A stretch of DNA of 64,000 nt, taken from Zhongshania aliphaticivorans (GTDB lineage: Bacteria > Pseudomonadota > Gammaproteobacteria > Pseudomonadales > Spongiibacteraceae). Location of the stretch: NCBI RefSeq assembly GCF_001586255.1, contig NZ_CP014544.1, positions 2,015,501 through 2,079,500 of the forward strand, read 5' to 3'. The notes below the pieces were generated by a model. It searched no databases, was not told the DNA's origin, and saw only the letters and a program-made list of their open reading frames with translations. A program made the translations under genes and the position numbers. Within the stretch, counting starts at the first letter, position 1. Every line of letters starts with the position of its first letter. Shown one piece after another: positions 1-9,651 of this stretch.

Positions 1-384
1 ATGGTCTTAGTGGTTTTTCCTGCGTTGTTCGTGATCTGGAAGGAAGCGTCTAAAAGAGGTGGGCCCACTATCGAATCCCCATAAAATTACTGTTTAACGC
101 TGGCCGGGTAGTTAAGGCTACTCGGCATTATTATAAGTTCACAGCAAGTCACCCTCCGAAATATCGTATCACAATGGAACCTGAGTGAATTTCAATTTAA
201 AGTCGGCCACTCTAATTGAATGGGGTGGGAAATATTAAGGTTTGCTGATGCATTAGAAATGTTCTGGAAAAGGCGCATGCTAGCGGTTATATGAATTTAG
301 CGATTTACGCTGACCCTCAACGATTTTATTAAAGATACCGGATCGAAATATTGGGGCAACGATAGGCACTGAGGACTCGAAAAA
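1..384. other. Left-edge region without a recognised gene
   Basis: I see no convincing coding sequence, tRNA or repeat here. The last part carries the leader of the AraC-type gene, with a GAGGA Shine-Dalgarno-like element about nine bases before its ATG. Confidence 0.5.
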
Positions 385-1140
385 ATGCATCAAAATCAAT
401 TTTTATCACAGCCTTGGTTAGGGTCAGTGGCCATAACTGCAGGCATGGGGGTATTTCTTGGCGCCTCGGGCGACAACAAACCTCACCGACATTGGGCTCA
501 TCAAATCGCTATTGGCCTAGAAGAACCAATAGCGCTGCTATCTGACAAAACACGATATTTCGAACGCGGGCTATGGATACCTGCAGGTACCGCTCATCAA
601 CTAGAAACTGCACATGTATTATGCATCTATATCGACCCAACACATGATTTTTGTAAAACCCTATTACCGCAGATAGCAATAGAGGAATGGTCTATATCCT
701 TGTTGAATGAAGAAATTTCATCCGAGTATGTAACGCGCTTTGCCAAAGTAAAAAACCTCCAAGCAGCGTTGATTAGCTTCGACAAACAATGTCGCTGTCA
801 ATTCAGTGACACTCCAGACGAGCGATTGAATATCATTTTGGCAGCACTTAAAGATGATATTAGTAGCGGTAACAATACGACGCAGAAAACCTTATCGAGC
901 TTGGTAGATCTCTCACCCAGCAGATTCTCACATTGGTTTACAGAGCAAACAGGCATGCCATTACGCAGTTACAGGAAGTGGCTTAAACTGCTGGTCGGAT
1001 TTGAACTATCGCGGCAGATGCCTCTTACCGATGCAGCATTTTTATCTGGCTTTTCTGATCAGGCCCACTTCTGCCGAGCTGTTACGCAGGCATTTGGCGT
1101 AAGCGCTACAACTATTAAGCAACTGCTGCTACCAAAATAG
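385..1140 (+). CDS. AraC-family transcriptional regulator
   Basis: A 251-residue cytoplasmic DNA-binding regulator. The N-terminal half (about 15-110) has the His/Gly/Pro pattern of a cupin-type sensing domain (PHRHWAHQ, then WIPAGTAHQ). The C-terminal 100 residues carry two helix-turn-helix units typical of AraC: SSLVDLSPSRFSHWFTEQTG and the closing segment with FLSGFSDQAHFCRAVTQAFG. Length and domain order fit the shorter AraC/cupin regulators. It precedes a membrane hydroxylase-like gene on the same strand by about 70 bp and may control it or the convergent receptor gene. The ligand is unknown. The family call is firm; the target is inference. Confidence 0.85.
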   Translation: MHQNQFLSQPWLGSVAITAGMGVFLGASGDNKPHRHWAHQIAIGLEEPIALLSDKTRYFERGLWIPAGTAHQLETAHVLCIYIDPTHDFCKTLLPQIAIEEWSISLLNEEISSEYVTRFAKVKNLQAALISFDKQCRCQFSDTPDERLNIILAALKDDISSGNNTTQKTLSSLVDLSPSRFSHWFTEQTGMPLRSYRKWLKLLVGFELSRQMPLTDAAFLSGFSDQAHFCRAVTQAFGVSATTIKQLLLPK

Positions 1141-1211
1141 CTTTTTCGTTCAATGCGCCACCATTGAAAAATGACAAACTAAGCACTCTGTAGCTCTGGA
1201 AGATTTTGCAT

Positions 1212-2069
1212 ATGAAAAGCAAATTGGAAATGTTTGTCAAAGTCCTCTACTTGCCTTTCTTTCTGATCGTAGGAAATGGCATCGCTATTTATATGGCGGA
1301 GCAAGATTATTCGAAATTTGCCTTGGCGGCATGGGTCGGCTTACTCATCGCAGTGTCGCTCTTAATTGAACAATGGATGCCATTCAGCCCCGAATTCAAC
1401 AAGCTTCAAGCAGACTCTGGGCGTGATGTTATTCATGCCTTAGTCAATGAATCACTGAGTATTGTCGGCGTATTAAGTGTGCCAATCATTGCTAGTTTTA
1501 TCCCATTTAATTCAATTTGGCCCTCCTACGCACCGCTGTGGTTGCAAGTGCTGTTGGCGGTGATCATCGCTGATATAGGCATTACACTGGCACATTACGC
1601 CAGTCATAGGTACAGCGCGCTGTGGCAGCTACATGCAGTACATCATAGTGTGAAACGTATGTATGGGTTTAACGGTCTTATGAAACACCCCTTGCATCAA
1701 ACCATTGAAACCCTTGCAGGTACTGCCCCGCTACTCTTGATGGGCGCTCCACAAGAAGTCTTACTGCTGCTGGTTGTTGCGGTGGTTATCCAGCTGTTAC
1801 TGCAACATTCCAATGTTGCCTATTTCGCAGGGCCGCTCAGATCTGTTCTAGCTATCAATCAAGTTCATCGCTTCCACCACCTGAATACGGCAAAAGAAGG
1901 CGATGTCAACTTTGGTCTATTCACAACATTAACGGATCATCTCTTAGGCACTGCGTACTATGACAAAGAGAGGGTTATCCGTTCAGAAGATCTGGGCATC
2001 GGAACCGCGCCGGATTATCCTGTAGCTTATATTCCACAAATGCTAGCACCGTTCAAGCGCCGTCACTGA
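1212..2069 (+). CDS. Sterol desaturase / fatty acid hydroxylase family membrane protein
   Basis: An integral membrane protein of about 285 residues with the histidine clusters of the di-iron fatty-acid-hydroxylase superfamily: HYASH, HAVHHS and HRFHH, placed between hydrophobic segments. In this family the histidines bind two irons that activate oxygen for lipid hydroxylation or desaturation. I chose the ATG at 1212, nine bases after GGAAG, over a TTG two codons upstream. The substrate cannot be read from sequence. The neighbour downstream is a convergent TonB-dependent receptor with a Fur site, and the gene lies just after an AraC regulator, so a regulated lipid or iron-linked function is possible but unproven. 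Confidence 0.8.
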   Translation: MKSKLEMFVKVLYLPFFLIVGNGIAIYMAEQDYSKFALAAWVGLLIAVSLLIEQWMPFSPEFNKLQADSGRDVIHALVNESLSIVGVLSVPIIASFIPFNSIWPSYAPLWLQVLLAVIIADIGITLAHYASHRYSALWQLHAVHHSVKRMYGFNGLMKHPLHQTIETLAGTAPLLLMGAPQEVLLLLVVAVVIQLLLQHSNVAYFAGPLRSVLAINQVHRFHHLNTAKEGDVNFGLFTTLTDHLLGTAYYDKERVIRSEDLGIGTAPDYPVAYIPQMLAPFKRRH

Positions 2070-2140
2070 ACCGCCGTCCCGCAGCAATTATCTCACGGCA
2101 TTGCTAAATATATAGCCACTAACCCTTATTACAGTACCAA

Positions 2141-2163
2141 GCATCTGCGGACTTTTCAGATGC
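2141..2163. terminator. Possible hairpin between convergent genes
   Basis: GCATCTG and CAGATGC form a 7-bp stem with a 9-base loop containing TTTT. It lies in the short gap between the hydroxylase gene and the 3' end of the receptor gene, where a two-sided terminator would be expected. There is no clear trailing T-run, so the call is weak. Confidence 0.3.
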
Positions 2164-2199
2164 AGGGTATTACTCGGGAGTTATTATCGGAGGCCAATA

Positions 2200-4374
2200 T
2201 TAAAAATCGTACTGGATGCCAACTAGTGTGGTGCGCGGTCGATTTGGACGGGCGCCGTCAGGATTACGTGAGACTATTCGCTGCTGGTCAAAGATGTTTT
2301 CAGTTTTCAGAAATACTTCAACATCTTGCGAGAGTTGGTAACGGCTGATGAAGTCCATCACGAATAGTTCTTCAGTCTCTTCATAAGAGTCACCAGTCCG
2401 ATTACAGCCAGCAACAGAACACATTTCATCAATGTATTTGGCTACGATGTAATTATTCCAACCACTTTGGTGCTCGAAGCCCGCACGCAAACTAAAAACC
2501 CGGCCAGGAACATCTTTTCGCTTGTCACCTGATTCAAAGCCAGAAACGGCGTTGTCTTTGGTGATTTCGGCCTTGGTGTAGGTGAATGCAGCGTCCAGTG
2601 GAATCTGAAAAGCACCGATTGCAGCCTCTGCGCTTACTTGTAGTTCAAGACCTGACACCGCCGACTCGCCAAGGGCGAAAGAACCAGAAGTATCACCATT
2701 ACTGCATGGCGCAGCCACTGAGCAGTTTTCAGTGGTATCGGTAATGTCACTGTAAAATGCTATTGTTTCGACAAATATATGGTCGTTATTAAAGCGAACA
2801 CCCGCCTCCCAGTTTTTACTTTCCTCCGGATCTTGCGATACTTTGGCACCACCACCTAGCGGCGAAAAACCCTTGTGAACACCGGCTAGCAATTGTATTT
2901 GGTCGTTCACGTCGAAGCTAAATGATACCCCGGGCAACCAAATAGCCGTGTCGTTTTGGCGATTTTTATCAGTGGCAAACGTGGTGCGAGCGGTATCAGA
3001 ATATTCTAGCCTGCTACTTTCAATATCTTCATATCGCAGGGCCAAATTAATATTTAACGCGTCGCTTACTTGCCAGGAATCGGTTAACCAAAAACTAAGG
3101 GCGTCGGCTTCTTCCTCGCGGTTGTTACTACCCGAAACCTGTCCAGTATCACTGCTGCGAGATTGGAATACTAAGTCACCGTTTGATTCTTGCTTGTAGG
3201 TGTCTACTACTTGAAAACGATCCATTTCGTCGTTGTGACGCCTTAACCCTACAGCGAACTGATGAGCGCCCGCTTCGATATCAAAATTAAGCTGAACACC
3301 TTCCGAAATATACTTCCGATTGTTGTTCTTATAGCTCAGACCATCTTTTTCTGCGTTACCATCTAATATGGCTTGCTCAAGCGCTCCGCCCTCATTAGCA
3401 GCTCGAACGATATCTCCGCCACCACTTAACTTAAACCAATTCCTAGCAAAGTCATTTCTATATGCCGTTGCGGTGGACGTCACCGTATCAGACCAATTAA
3501 AAACGTGACTGACGTTGAGCGATTGATGATCATTATCCATTTCATCAATACTGCTTAAGCCATACCGTCGATTGGGGTCTTCATTGAAGTCCTTATCACT
3601 TAGTCCAAGATAGGTCTCGTTGGAAATTTCATTCGAAGATTGTAATTTCAACAAGACACTCTGACGCTCACCGCTCCAACCGAGCTTAAACACATAATCA
3701 GAAATATCATATCCTGGGTTCTGACTGCTGCGGTCGACATCCTTAAAGCCCACTCCATTACGCTCAACGGTTTCGATCAAAAAGCGCCAATCGCCTGTCT
3801 GGCCACCAAAATAAGCATGTATATCTGAAGAACCGCGTTGATCGGCGGTGACTAACACTGATCCACTCATTTCCTCAGGGATCGGTGTAGACAACATATT
3901 TACAATACCCCCAGTCGTTTGAGGCCCGTGACGTAACAAGGGGGCGCCCTTCAGTACTTCAAACAGCGACATACGAAGCGCCGTTGGGAAATAATAGGCT
4001 TCTGGGTTTGAATACGGCGCAGGCGCAATTAGCACACCGTCTTCCATCAAGGTAATTTTACCACTGCGCTCACTGGTCGCACCGCGAATACCAATATTTG
4101 GACGGAGACCTAAGCCGTCTTCTTCAAGGATATAAATACCGGGAACAGTTTTAAGTGCTTGGTTAATATCTGTGGTGACTTCTGTTTGCAGCTGTTCTGA
4201 GCTTATAACAGCACCTGAGCCAGGTAGACTTCGCGCTCCTTCAACACTGCCAATGACAAGCATTTTTTCGATACTAGCGATATCTGCGAATGCCGGAACT
4301 ACGGGCGACAACACGATACACGTATACAATAGCGACTTCTTCACACCCAACCCCATTCTGTTAATGTTATTCAT
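2200..4374 (-). CDS. TonB-dependent outer-membrane receptor (FecA-like)
   Basis: A 724-residue outer-membrane receptor. It has a signal peptide (to about residue 30, ending AFA), then a plug domain (VISSEQLQ, DINQALKTVPGIYI, IGIRGATSERSGKITLMEDG, EVLKGAPLLRHGPQTTGGIV), then a long beta-barrel ending in the aromatic residue F (GIQYDF). Such receptors import ferric chelates or other scarce ligands using TonB energy. A near-consensus Fur box lies 15 bases before the start codon, which argues for iron-regulated uptake of a ferric compound. The plug resembles ferric-citrate type receptors more than vitamin B12 types, but the ligand is not determined. It stands alone on the minus strand, convergent to the hydroxylase gene. 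Confidence 0.88.
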   Translation of the reverse strand: MNNINRMGLGVKKSLLYTCIVLSPVVPAFADIASIEKMLVIGSVEGARSLPGSGAVISSEQLQTEVTTDINQALKTVPGIYILEEDGLGLRPNIGIRGATSERSGKITLMEDGVLIAPAPYSNPEAYYFPTALRMSLFEVLKGAPLLRHGPQTTGGIVNMLSTPIPEEMSGSVLVTADQRGSSDIHAYFGGQTGDWRFLIETVERNGVGFKDVDRSSQNPGYDISDYVFKLGWSGERQSVLLKLQSSNEISNETYLGLSDKDFNEDPNRRYGLSSIDEMDNDHQSLNVSHVFNWSDTVTSTATAYRNDFARNWFKLSGGGDIVRAANEGGALEQAILDGNAEKDGLSYKNNNRKYISEGVQLNFDIEAGAHQFAVGLRRHNDEMDRFQVVDTYKQESNGDLVFQSRSSDTGQVSGSNNREEEADALSFWLTDSWQVSDALNINLALRYEDIESSRLEYSDTARTTFATDKNRQNDTAIWLPGVSFSFDVNDQIQLLAGVHKGFSPLGGGAKVSQDPEESKNWEAGVRFNNDHIFVETIAFYSDITDTTENCSVAAPCSNGDTSGSFALGESAVSGLELQVSAEAAIGAFQIPLDAAFTYTKAEITKDNAVSGFESGDKRKDVPGRVFSLRAGFEHQSGWNNYIVAKYIDEMCSVAGCNRTGDSYEETEELFVMDFISRYQLSQDVEVFLKTENIFDQQRIVSRNPDGARPNRPRTTLVGIQYDF

Positions 4375-4388
4375 TTACGAATCGTAAT

Positions 4389-4407
4389 GATAATGATTAT
4401 CATAATG
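4389..4407 (-). promoter_or_regulatory. Fur box
   Basis: GATAATGATTATCATAATG matches 17 of 19 positions of the classical Fur palindrome. It sits immediately upstream of the receptor start codon (4374), where Fur-iron would block the promoter. Confidence 0.8.
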
Positions 4408-4666
4408 AGGGTCAATAAGGGGCGCGAGCTTGTGCATCTTTATCTCGGCGAATACAGCGAAACAGGCACTTATGATGAATTTGATCGCAATTGAGAATTA
4501 AGCGACTTTGAGCGGCTAAACGAGAATGAGAATGGAGCCGCTATGCGCTTAGAATGGAGTTTCTAGGGTGCAGCCTTTTAGTCATTGCGCCAAATTGGAC
4601 TTCCTAGGGTTTGCTAGACACCAAGTAACGTTAGAATCTAGTTCTTCGAAAGCTCCTGCGTCACCA

Positions 4667-4821
4667 GACTGTGTGAAAACTATTTTCAAGTCATAATTTA
4701 GACAAGGATTGATGTGAATATGTGTCTTACATCAAAATCTGACCAAGTTTTCTAGCCAATCGTATACACATTTCACGTAGGATCGCGTGATTAATTTCGT
4801 TATAGGAGTTTTCACACAGCC
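4667..4821. repeat. 155-bp inverted-repeat element (MITE-like)
   Basis: The ends GACTGTGTGAAAACT (4667-4681) and AGTTTTCACACAGCC (4807-4821) are inverted repeats matching 14 of 15 positions. A second, imperfect inverted pair sits inside (GTGAATATGTGT and ACACATTTCAC). No ORF is present. Size and terminal repeats fit a miniature inverted-repeat element mobilised by a transposase absent from the window. I could not define a clear target-site duplication. Confidence 0.5.
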
Positions 4822-4936
4822 TCTCACAATAGCGGAAATTTAGTGACAACACTGTGCCGGCCCTTCTTGCATAGTGAGGGAGGGAGGCTGACTTCTTAAC
4901 TGAAATTGGTTATGAGTTTGATAGAAAATTTGAAAA

Positions 4937-5284
4937 TCACCCAATGGCAATCATTATCGCGCGGTGTACAAAGTAACCCACAACCAGCAACAGCAAACCC
5001 GATATATAACTTTGCCAAAAGCCAAGATGAAGCCGATCAGCCAGTAAAAAAGGCAGAAAGAATAAATAAGAAATCGGCACGCCAAAAAGAATACTTTTGG
5101 CAAAGGTAATACTGGCTTGTGGATCTTTGTGTTCGATGTAGGAAAAAAATAAAGCCAAAATGGAAACCAATGGTAATGCGACTATAAATCCCGCCAACAC
5201 TGGCTTCTTATCCGATAGCCACGACGCATAACCAATAACCGCTGCGGCAAGAAGCAGCTTTGCGGCAAATATATAGGCTGTCAT
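4937..5284 (-). CDS. Small membrane protein (DUF3147-like)
   Basis: A 115-residue protein made almost wholly of four hydrophobic segments (about 5-24, 29-50, 63-82 and 90-110), with short charged loops. It resembles small inner-membrane proteins of the DUF3147 type; no catalytic motif is visible. It is the last gene of the czc operon, 10 bp after the preceding gene's stop, so it probably serves metal handling or membrane homeostasis with that operon. The function is not known. Confidence 0.6.
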   Translation of the reverse strand: MTAYIFAAKLLLAAAVIGYASWLSDKKPVLAGFIVALPLVSILALFFSYIEHKDPQASITFAKSILFGVPISYLFFLPFLLADRLHLGFWQSYISGLLLLVVGYFVHRAIMIAIG

Positions 5285-5294
5285 AGGCTCACCT

Positions 5295-5642
5295 TTAGTT
5301 CACGACTTCAAACTTACCGCTGATGTTCGCATCAAATACTTCACCTTCAGCTGACATCAGAATATAAAGCGTGCGCTCATCGCTGGGATTTACAAGCTTA
5401 ACAATATAGTAGCCATCGCCACTCTGAAAAATTGTTGCTGCCTCATTACTGATACTTGCCCAGCTCGCGGGTACTTTGCCAAAGCCAAGCTGCGGGTCGA
5501 TATTGGCAAAACCCTGAACAATTTGAGTTGCTATGGCTAAGGCTTTTTTTTCGGTAATTGGCGCATGGCCACCTCCATGCGCCAATAGATTTGAGCTTAT
5601 AAATAAACTTGCTAGCAAACATAAAGTAATTCGGTATTTCAT
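5295..5642 (-). CDS. Periplasmic DUF6488-like protein
   Basis: A 115-residue secreted protein: signal peptide MKYRITLCLLASLFISSNLL then AHGGGHAPITEKKAL. The histidine-rich mature N-terminus could bind metal, and the remainder looks like a PepSY-type small alpha/beta fold. Proteins of this kind (DUF6488, by recall) often sit beside heavy-metal RND genes. It lies 14 bp after the HupE-like gene in the czc operon. A periplasmic metal-binding accessory is the best inference. Confidence 0.6.
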   Translation of the reverse strand: MKYRITLCLLASLFISSNLLAHGGGHAPITEKKALAIATQIVQGFANIDPQLGFGKVPASWASISNEAATIFQSGDGYYIVKLVNPSDERTLYILMSAEGEVFDANISGKFEVVN

Positions 5643-5656
5643 GTTTTCACCTTTAT

Positions 5657-6532
5657 TTAGTGGCTGTGGTAAGCGCCATCGCCGTGTTCATGGGGTGCTT
5701 CGTCCTGCAGTGAAGGCTGAGGGGTTATTATGCGCCGAGGATAGCGATCGAGGATATTTGATTTCGCTTCAGCAGCCATATCTTCATGTATATGTGAGTG
5801 ATCATCGGTATTAATCGGGAAATTATCGGCAAGCTCCGTGTGCTGGTAGCCATGTAATTGATGCAAGAATAGCAAGCCACCAACGATGACCAGCAATGTA
5901 TTGGCCATAACGCTAAAGCGCTTGAATGAGGCAGTTTTGCGCCACCCTACTAACAGTGCCAGCATTACGGTGAGTGCCGCGATCTGACCGACTTCGACAC
6001 CGACATTGAAAGCCAGTATTTTCATAACGATACTGCCCTCACCCATGGGCAACTGTTGCAGTCGAGTCGACAAACCAAAACCGTGAATCAAGCCAAAGCC
6101 AAACACCATCCACATTAGGCTAGGTGACGCTACGCCGAGATAACGTTTGAAGCCATCGAGATTCTCGAAGCCCTTGTAGCAGACGGTTAGCGCGATAACA
6201 GCATCAATCAGGAAGTAATTTGCCTGCACGAAATAAAGCGTGGCAAAGACCAGCGTAATCGAGTGGCCCACAGTGAACGCCGTAATGAATTTCACAATAT
6301 CGCTAAAGCGGCTGAGAAAGAAAACAACGCCAAACAGAAAGAGCAAATGGTCATAGCCGGTGAGCATATGTCCCGCACCCAACAGAACATAATCTGGTAA
6401 CCCCGCTTCTATCGCGCGCTGTTTATCTGTCTCAGACATGCCGTGGGCGAGCACATTTATACTACTGAACATCAACATCGCTATTGCAGCAATGAGGGCG
6501 TAACAACGACCTGCAAACATTGTTTTCTTCAC
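5657..6532 (-). CDS. HupE/UreJ-family membrane protein
   Basis: About 291 residues: a cleaved leader ending NVLAHG, then about seven hydrophobic segments containing the family signature GAGHMLTGYDHLLFLFGVVFF and later GFGLIHGFGLS. HupE/UreJ proteins are linked to nickel or cobalt uptake; versions inside czc clusters are probably metal permeases or accessories. The tail is His/Asp-rich (HSHIHEDMA and EHGDGAYHSH). I chose a GTG start at 6532: an AAGGAG lies six bases before it and it directly follows the czcA stop with a one-base gap. Longer reading frames upstream run inside czcA. Confidence 0.8.
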   Translation of the reverse strand: MKKTMFAGRCYALIAAIAMLMFSSINVLAHGMSETDKQRAIEAGLPDYVLLGAGHMLTGYDHLLFLFGVVFFLSRFSDIVKFITAFTVGHSITLVFATLYFVQANYFLIDAVIALTVCYKGFENLDGFKRYLGVASPSLMWMVFGFGLIHGFGLSTRLQQLPMGEGSIVMKILAFNVGVEVGQIAALTVMLALLVGWRKTASFKRFSVMANTLLVIVGGLLFLHQLHGYQHTELADNFPINTDDHSHIHEDMAAEAKSNILDRYPRRIITPQPSLQDEAPHEHGDGAYHSH

Positions 6533-6533
6533 A

Positions 6534-9500
6534 TTATGCTCCTTTATCGGTGCGGTGCAGCATCCGGTACAAGGACGGCAGCACAAATAAGGTAAGCAGT
6601 GTCGACGACAAAATACCGCCAATCACCACGGTAGCGAGAGGGCGCTGCACTTCTGAGCCAATCCCCGTGTTTAATGCCATTGGTACAAAGCCCAATGACG
6701 CAACCAGCGCAGTAGTAATGACCGGCCGTAACCGAGTCAGCGCACCTTCGATAATCGCAGGCTCTAGCCCCAAGCCTTCGCGACGCAGCTCGCGAATAAA
6801 CGACACCATCACCAAACCGTTTAAAATGGCGATACCCGATAAGGCGATAAAGCCCACCGCGGCAGAGATGGAAAAGGGTATATCTCTAAACACCAGCGCC
6901 AATATCCCACCAGTTAGCGCGAGAGGAACACCACTAAATATAATCATTGCGTCTTTCAATGAGCCAAGTGCTAACAATAAGAGGCCGATAATCATGAGCA
7001 GTGTCACAGGTACAACCACGGCCAGTCGCTGCGAAGCGGATTGCAAGGTTTGATAGGTACCACCGTATTCCACCCAATAGCCTGCTGGCAGCGTTACTTG
7101 CGATTCGATGGCTTCCTTCACATCACTGACAAAGCTACCAAGATCACGACCCCGAACGTTCGCAGTCACCACCACCCGACGTTTACCGTTCTCTCGGTTG
7201 ACCTGATTCAGCCCCGTCGTCAGCCCAATATCCACCAACTCTTTCAGCGGCACATAGCCACCACCAGATATTTGAATGGGAAGTGAGCCCAACTGGTCAA
7301 TATCATTGCGTCGGTCTTCCGGTAGCCGCACAACAATCTCGGCGCGGCGATCACCCTCGTAGAAAAACCCCGCGCCCTGGCCGCCCATTGCCGTGGCAAC
7401 TTGATCTTGCAGACTATTAAGCTCAACACCATATTGACCTAGGGCAGACTGCTTAGGCTTAAGCGTTAGCATGGATAAACCCGTAGTCTGCTCCATTTGA
7501 ATATCGACAATATCATCCACTGAGCCGATGGCACTTTGGATTTCTTCACCAAGGCTTTCGAGCTGAGACAAATCATCACCGAATATCTTAATCGCTAGCT
7601 CGGCACGTACGCCTGACAACAGCTCATTAAAGCGCATCTGGATCGGCTGAAGAAATTCATAGCGATTGCCCGGCACGGGTTCGACCAACGCTGCAAGCTC
7701 TTCCACTATCTGGTTTTTAGGCTTACTCGGATCAGGCCACTGATCGCGCGGTTTTAGGATAATAAAATTATCTGCCACACTCGGCGGAACCGCATCAGTC
7801 GCAACATCGGCGGTGCCGATCTTGGCAAATACCCGCTCTACTTCAGGCATGGTCTTAATTGCGACTTCCAATGTTTCCTGTAAGGCTACTGCCTGACTAA
7901 GCGAGGTGCCCGGAATTCTAAGTGCGTGCATCGCGATATCACCTTCATCGAGATTTGGCACAAACTCACTGCCCAGGCGACTGGCCAAGCCTGCACATAC
8001 AACAAGTAATACCAACGCAGCTGCAACCACAGCGCCGCGCATGGCGATCGCTTTGCCCAGCAGGCGGCCATAAAGGTTTTTTGTTGCATAAAATGCGCGA
8101 TTCTCTTTTTCGACTACCGGCCCCTTGAACATCATGGCGATAGCCGCTGGCACAAAGGTGATGGACAGTAGCATTGCGGCACTCAGAGCAATGACCACCG
8201 TCATGGCCATGGGGTGGAACATTTTGCCTTCTACACCCGTTAAGGAGAAGATCGGCAAATATACCGCAGTGATGATAAACACCCCAAACAGTGCAGGCCG
8301 TATCACCTCTTTGGTGGCGCTGAACACAACGTCGAGGCGCTCATTCAGCGACAAGGTCTGCTTGTCGCTGGCAAGGCCCAAACGACGTAGACAGTTCTCC
8401 ACGATGATAATGGCGCCATCGACCAACAAGCCAAAATCCAATGCGCCCAAGCTCATCAAGTTGGCACTAACGCCGCTACGCACCATGCCGGTGATGGTCA
8501 TCAACATAGCAACTGGGATGACCGCAGCAGTGATTATGGCTGCACGCACATTGCCCAGTAATAAGAATAAAATAACAATAACCAGCAATGCCCCTTCGAG
8601 CAGATTAGTCGTTACCGTTTTCAGAGTTTTGTCCACTAGGCCAGTGCGATCGTATACCGCCGTCGCGGTAATGCCTGCGGGCAAACTCGACTTAATTTCC
8701 TCAAGCCGTTCACCGACCGCTTTGGCAACGGTACGGCTGTTTTCGCCAACGAGCATAAATACCGTGCTCATTACGACCTCACGACCATTCTGGGTGGCGG
8801 CACCAGTACGTAGCTCCTTACCCTCGCCAACAGTCGCAACATCACCAACACGCAGAGGCTGACCATCAACCGTTTTAATCACTATCTTGCTAATATCCGC
8901 AAGCGTTTCGGCTTGTCCCGGAATACGTAACAGCCACTGCGAGCCTTTTTGCTCAACAAAGCCAGCCCCACGGTTTTGATTATTGTCGGCAACCGCATCG
9001 ATCAGCTCTTGCTGCGAGATACCATAGGCGAGCATTTTTTCAGGCTGCAGCCCAATTAACACTTCCCGTTTGTAGCCGCCAATTGGGTTTACTTCAACCA
9101 CACCGGGCACACGCAATAGCTGGGGGCGAATAATCCAATCATGTGCTGAGCGCAAATCCGTTGGCGTAATCAGCTTGCCATCGGCGTCGGTCGCACCCGG
9201 TTCAGCGTCCACGGTGAACATGAAGATTTCACCCAGCCCCGTCGCAATCGGCCCAAGCTCCGGCTCCAGTCCTATTGGCAATTTTGCCCGCACGTTGCCA
9301 AGTCTTTCGTTCACCAGCTGACGTGCGAAATAAATATCGGTGTCATCACCGAATATTACTGTGACTTGGGAAAGTCCGTATCGAGAAACAGATCGGGTGT
9401 ACTGCAGCTCGGGTAGGCCTGCCATCGATGTTTCAATGGCGTAGGTAACGCGTTGCTCGACTTCCAGCGGCGTGTAGCCTGGCGCTTCAGTGTTAATTAT

Positions 9501-9641
9501 GACCTGAACATTGGTGATATCGGGAACGGCATCAATCGGCAGTCGGTTGAAATTCCATAAACCCAGACCACAAAGCGCAAGCACGGCGGCCATCACCACA
9601 CCGCGCCGCGCTAGGGAAAATTGTATAATTGCATCAAGCAT
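6534..9641 (-). CDS. czcA: Heavy-metal RND efflux pump, CzcA family
   Basis: A 1035-residue inner-membrane RND pump. The first transmembrane segment is followed by NRLPIDAVPDITNVQV, the hallmark of the heavy-metal efflux branch. The fourth transmembrane helix carries LDFGLLVDGAIIIVEN, whose Asp/Asp/Glu residues form the proton relay. A second transmembrane half (PVTLLMIIGLLLLALGSL onward) completes the duplicated RND fold. With the adaptor and outer-membrane channel encoded just upstream it exports divalent cations such as Co, Zn, Cd or Ni from the periplasm or cytosol. It follows czcB by 10 bp. A second, diverged czcA lies at 25370-28513. Confidence 0.95.
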   Translation of the reverse strand: MLDAIIQFSLARRGVVMAAVLALCGLGLWNFNRLPIDAVPDITNVQVIINTEAPGYTPLEVEQRVTYAIETSMAGLPELQYTRSVSRYGLSQVTVIFGDDTDIYFARQLVNERLGNVRAKLPIGLEPELGPIATGLGEIFMFTVDAEPGATDADGKLITPTDLRSAHDWIIRPQLLRVPGVVEVNPIGGYKREVLIGLQPEKMLAYGISQQELIDAVADNNQNRGAGFVEQKGSQWLLRIPGQAETLADISKIVIKTVDGQPLRVGDVATVGEGKELRTGAATQNGREVVMSTVFMLVGENSRTVAKAVGERLEEIKSSLPAGITATAVYDRTGLVDKTLKTVTTNLLEGALLVIVILFLLLGNVRAAIITAAVIPVAMLMTITGMVRSGVSANLMSLGALDFGLLVDGAIIIVENCLRRLGLASDKQTLSLNERLDVVFSATKEVIRPALFGVFIITAVYLPIFSLTGVEGKMFHPMAMTVVIALSAAMLLSITFVPAAIAMMFKGPVVEKENRAFYATKNLYGRLLGKAIAMRGAVVAAALVLLVVCAGLASRLGSEFVPNLDEGDIAMHALRIPGTSLSQAVALQETLEVAIKTMPEVERVFAKIGTADVATDAVPPSVADNFIILKPRDQWPDPSKPKNQIVEELAALVEPVPGNRYEFLQPIQMRFNELLSGVRAELAIKIFGDDLSQLESLGEEIQSAIGSVDDIVDIQMEQTTGLSMLTLKPKQSALGQYGVELNSLQDQVATAMGGQGAGFFYEGDRRAEIVVRLPEDRRNDIDQLGSLPIQISGGGYVPLKELVDIGLTTGLNQVNRENGKRRVVVTANVRGRDLGSFVSDVKEAIESQVTLPAGYWVEYGGTYQTLQSASQRLAVVVPVTLLMIIGLLLLALGSLKDAMIIFSGVPLALTGGILALVFRDIPFSISAAVGFIALSGIAILNGLVMVSFIRELRREGLGLEPAIIEGALTRLRPVITTALVASLGFVPMALNTGIGSEVQRPLATVVIGGILSSTLLTLFVLPSLYRMLHRTDKGA

Positions 9642-9651
9642 GGGACGTCCT

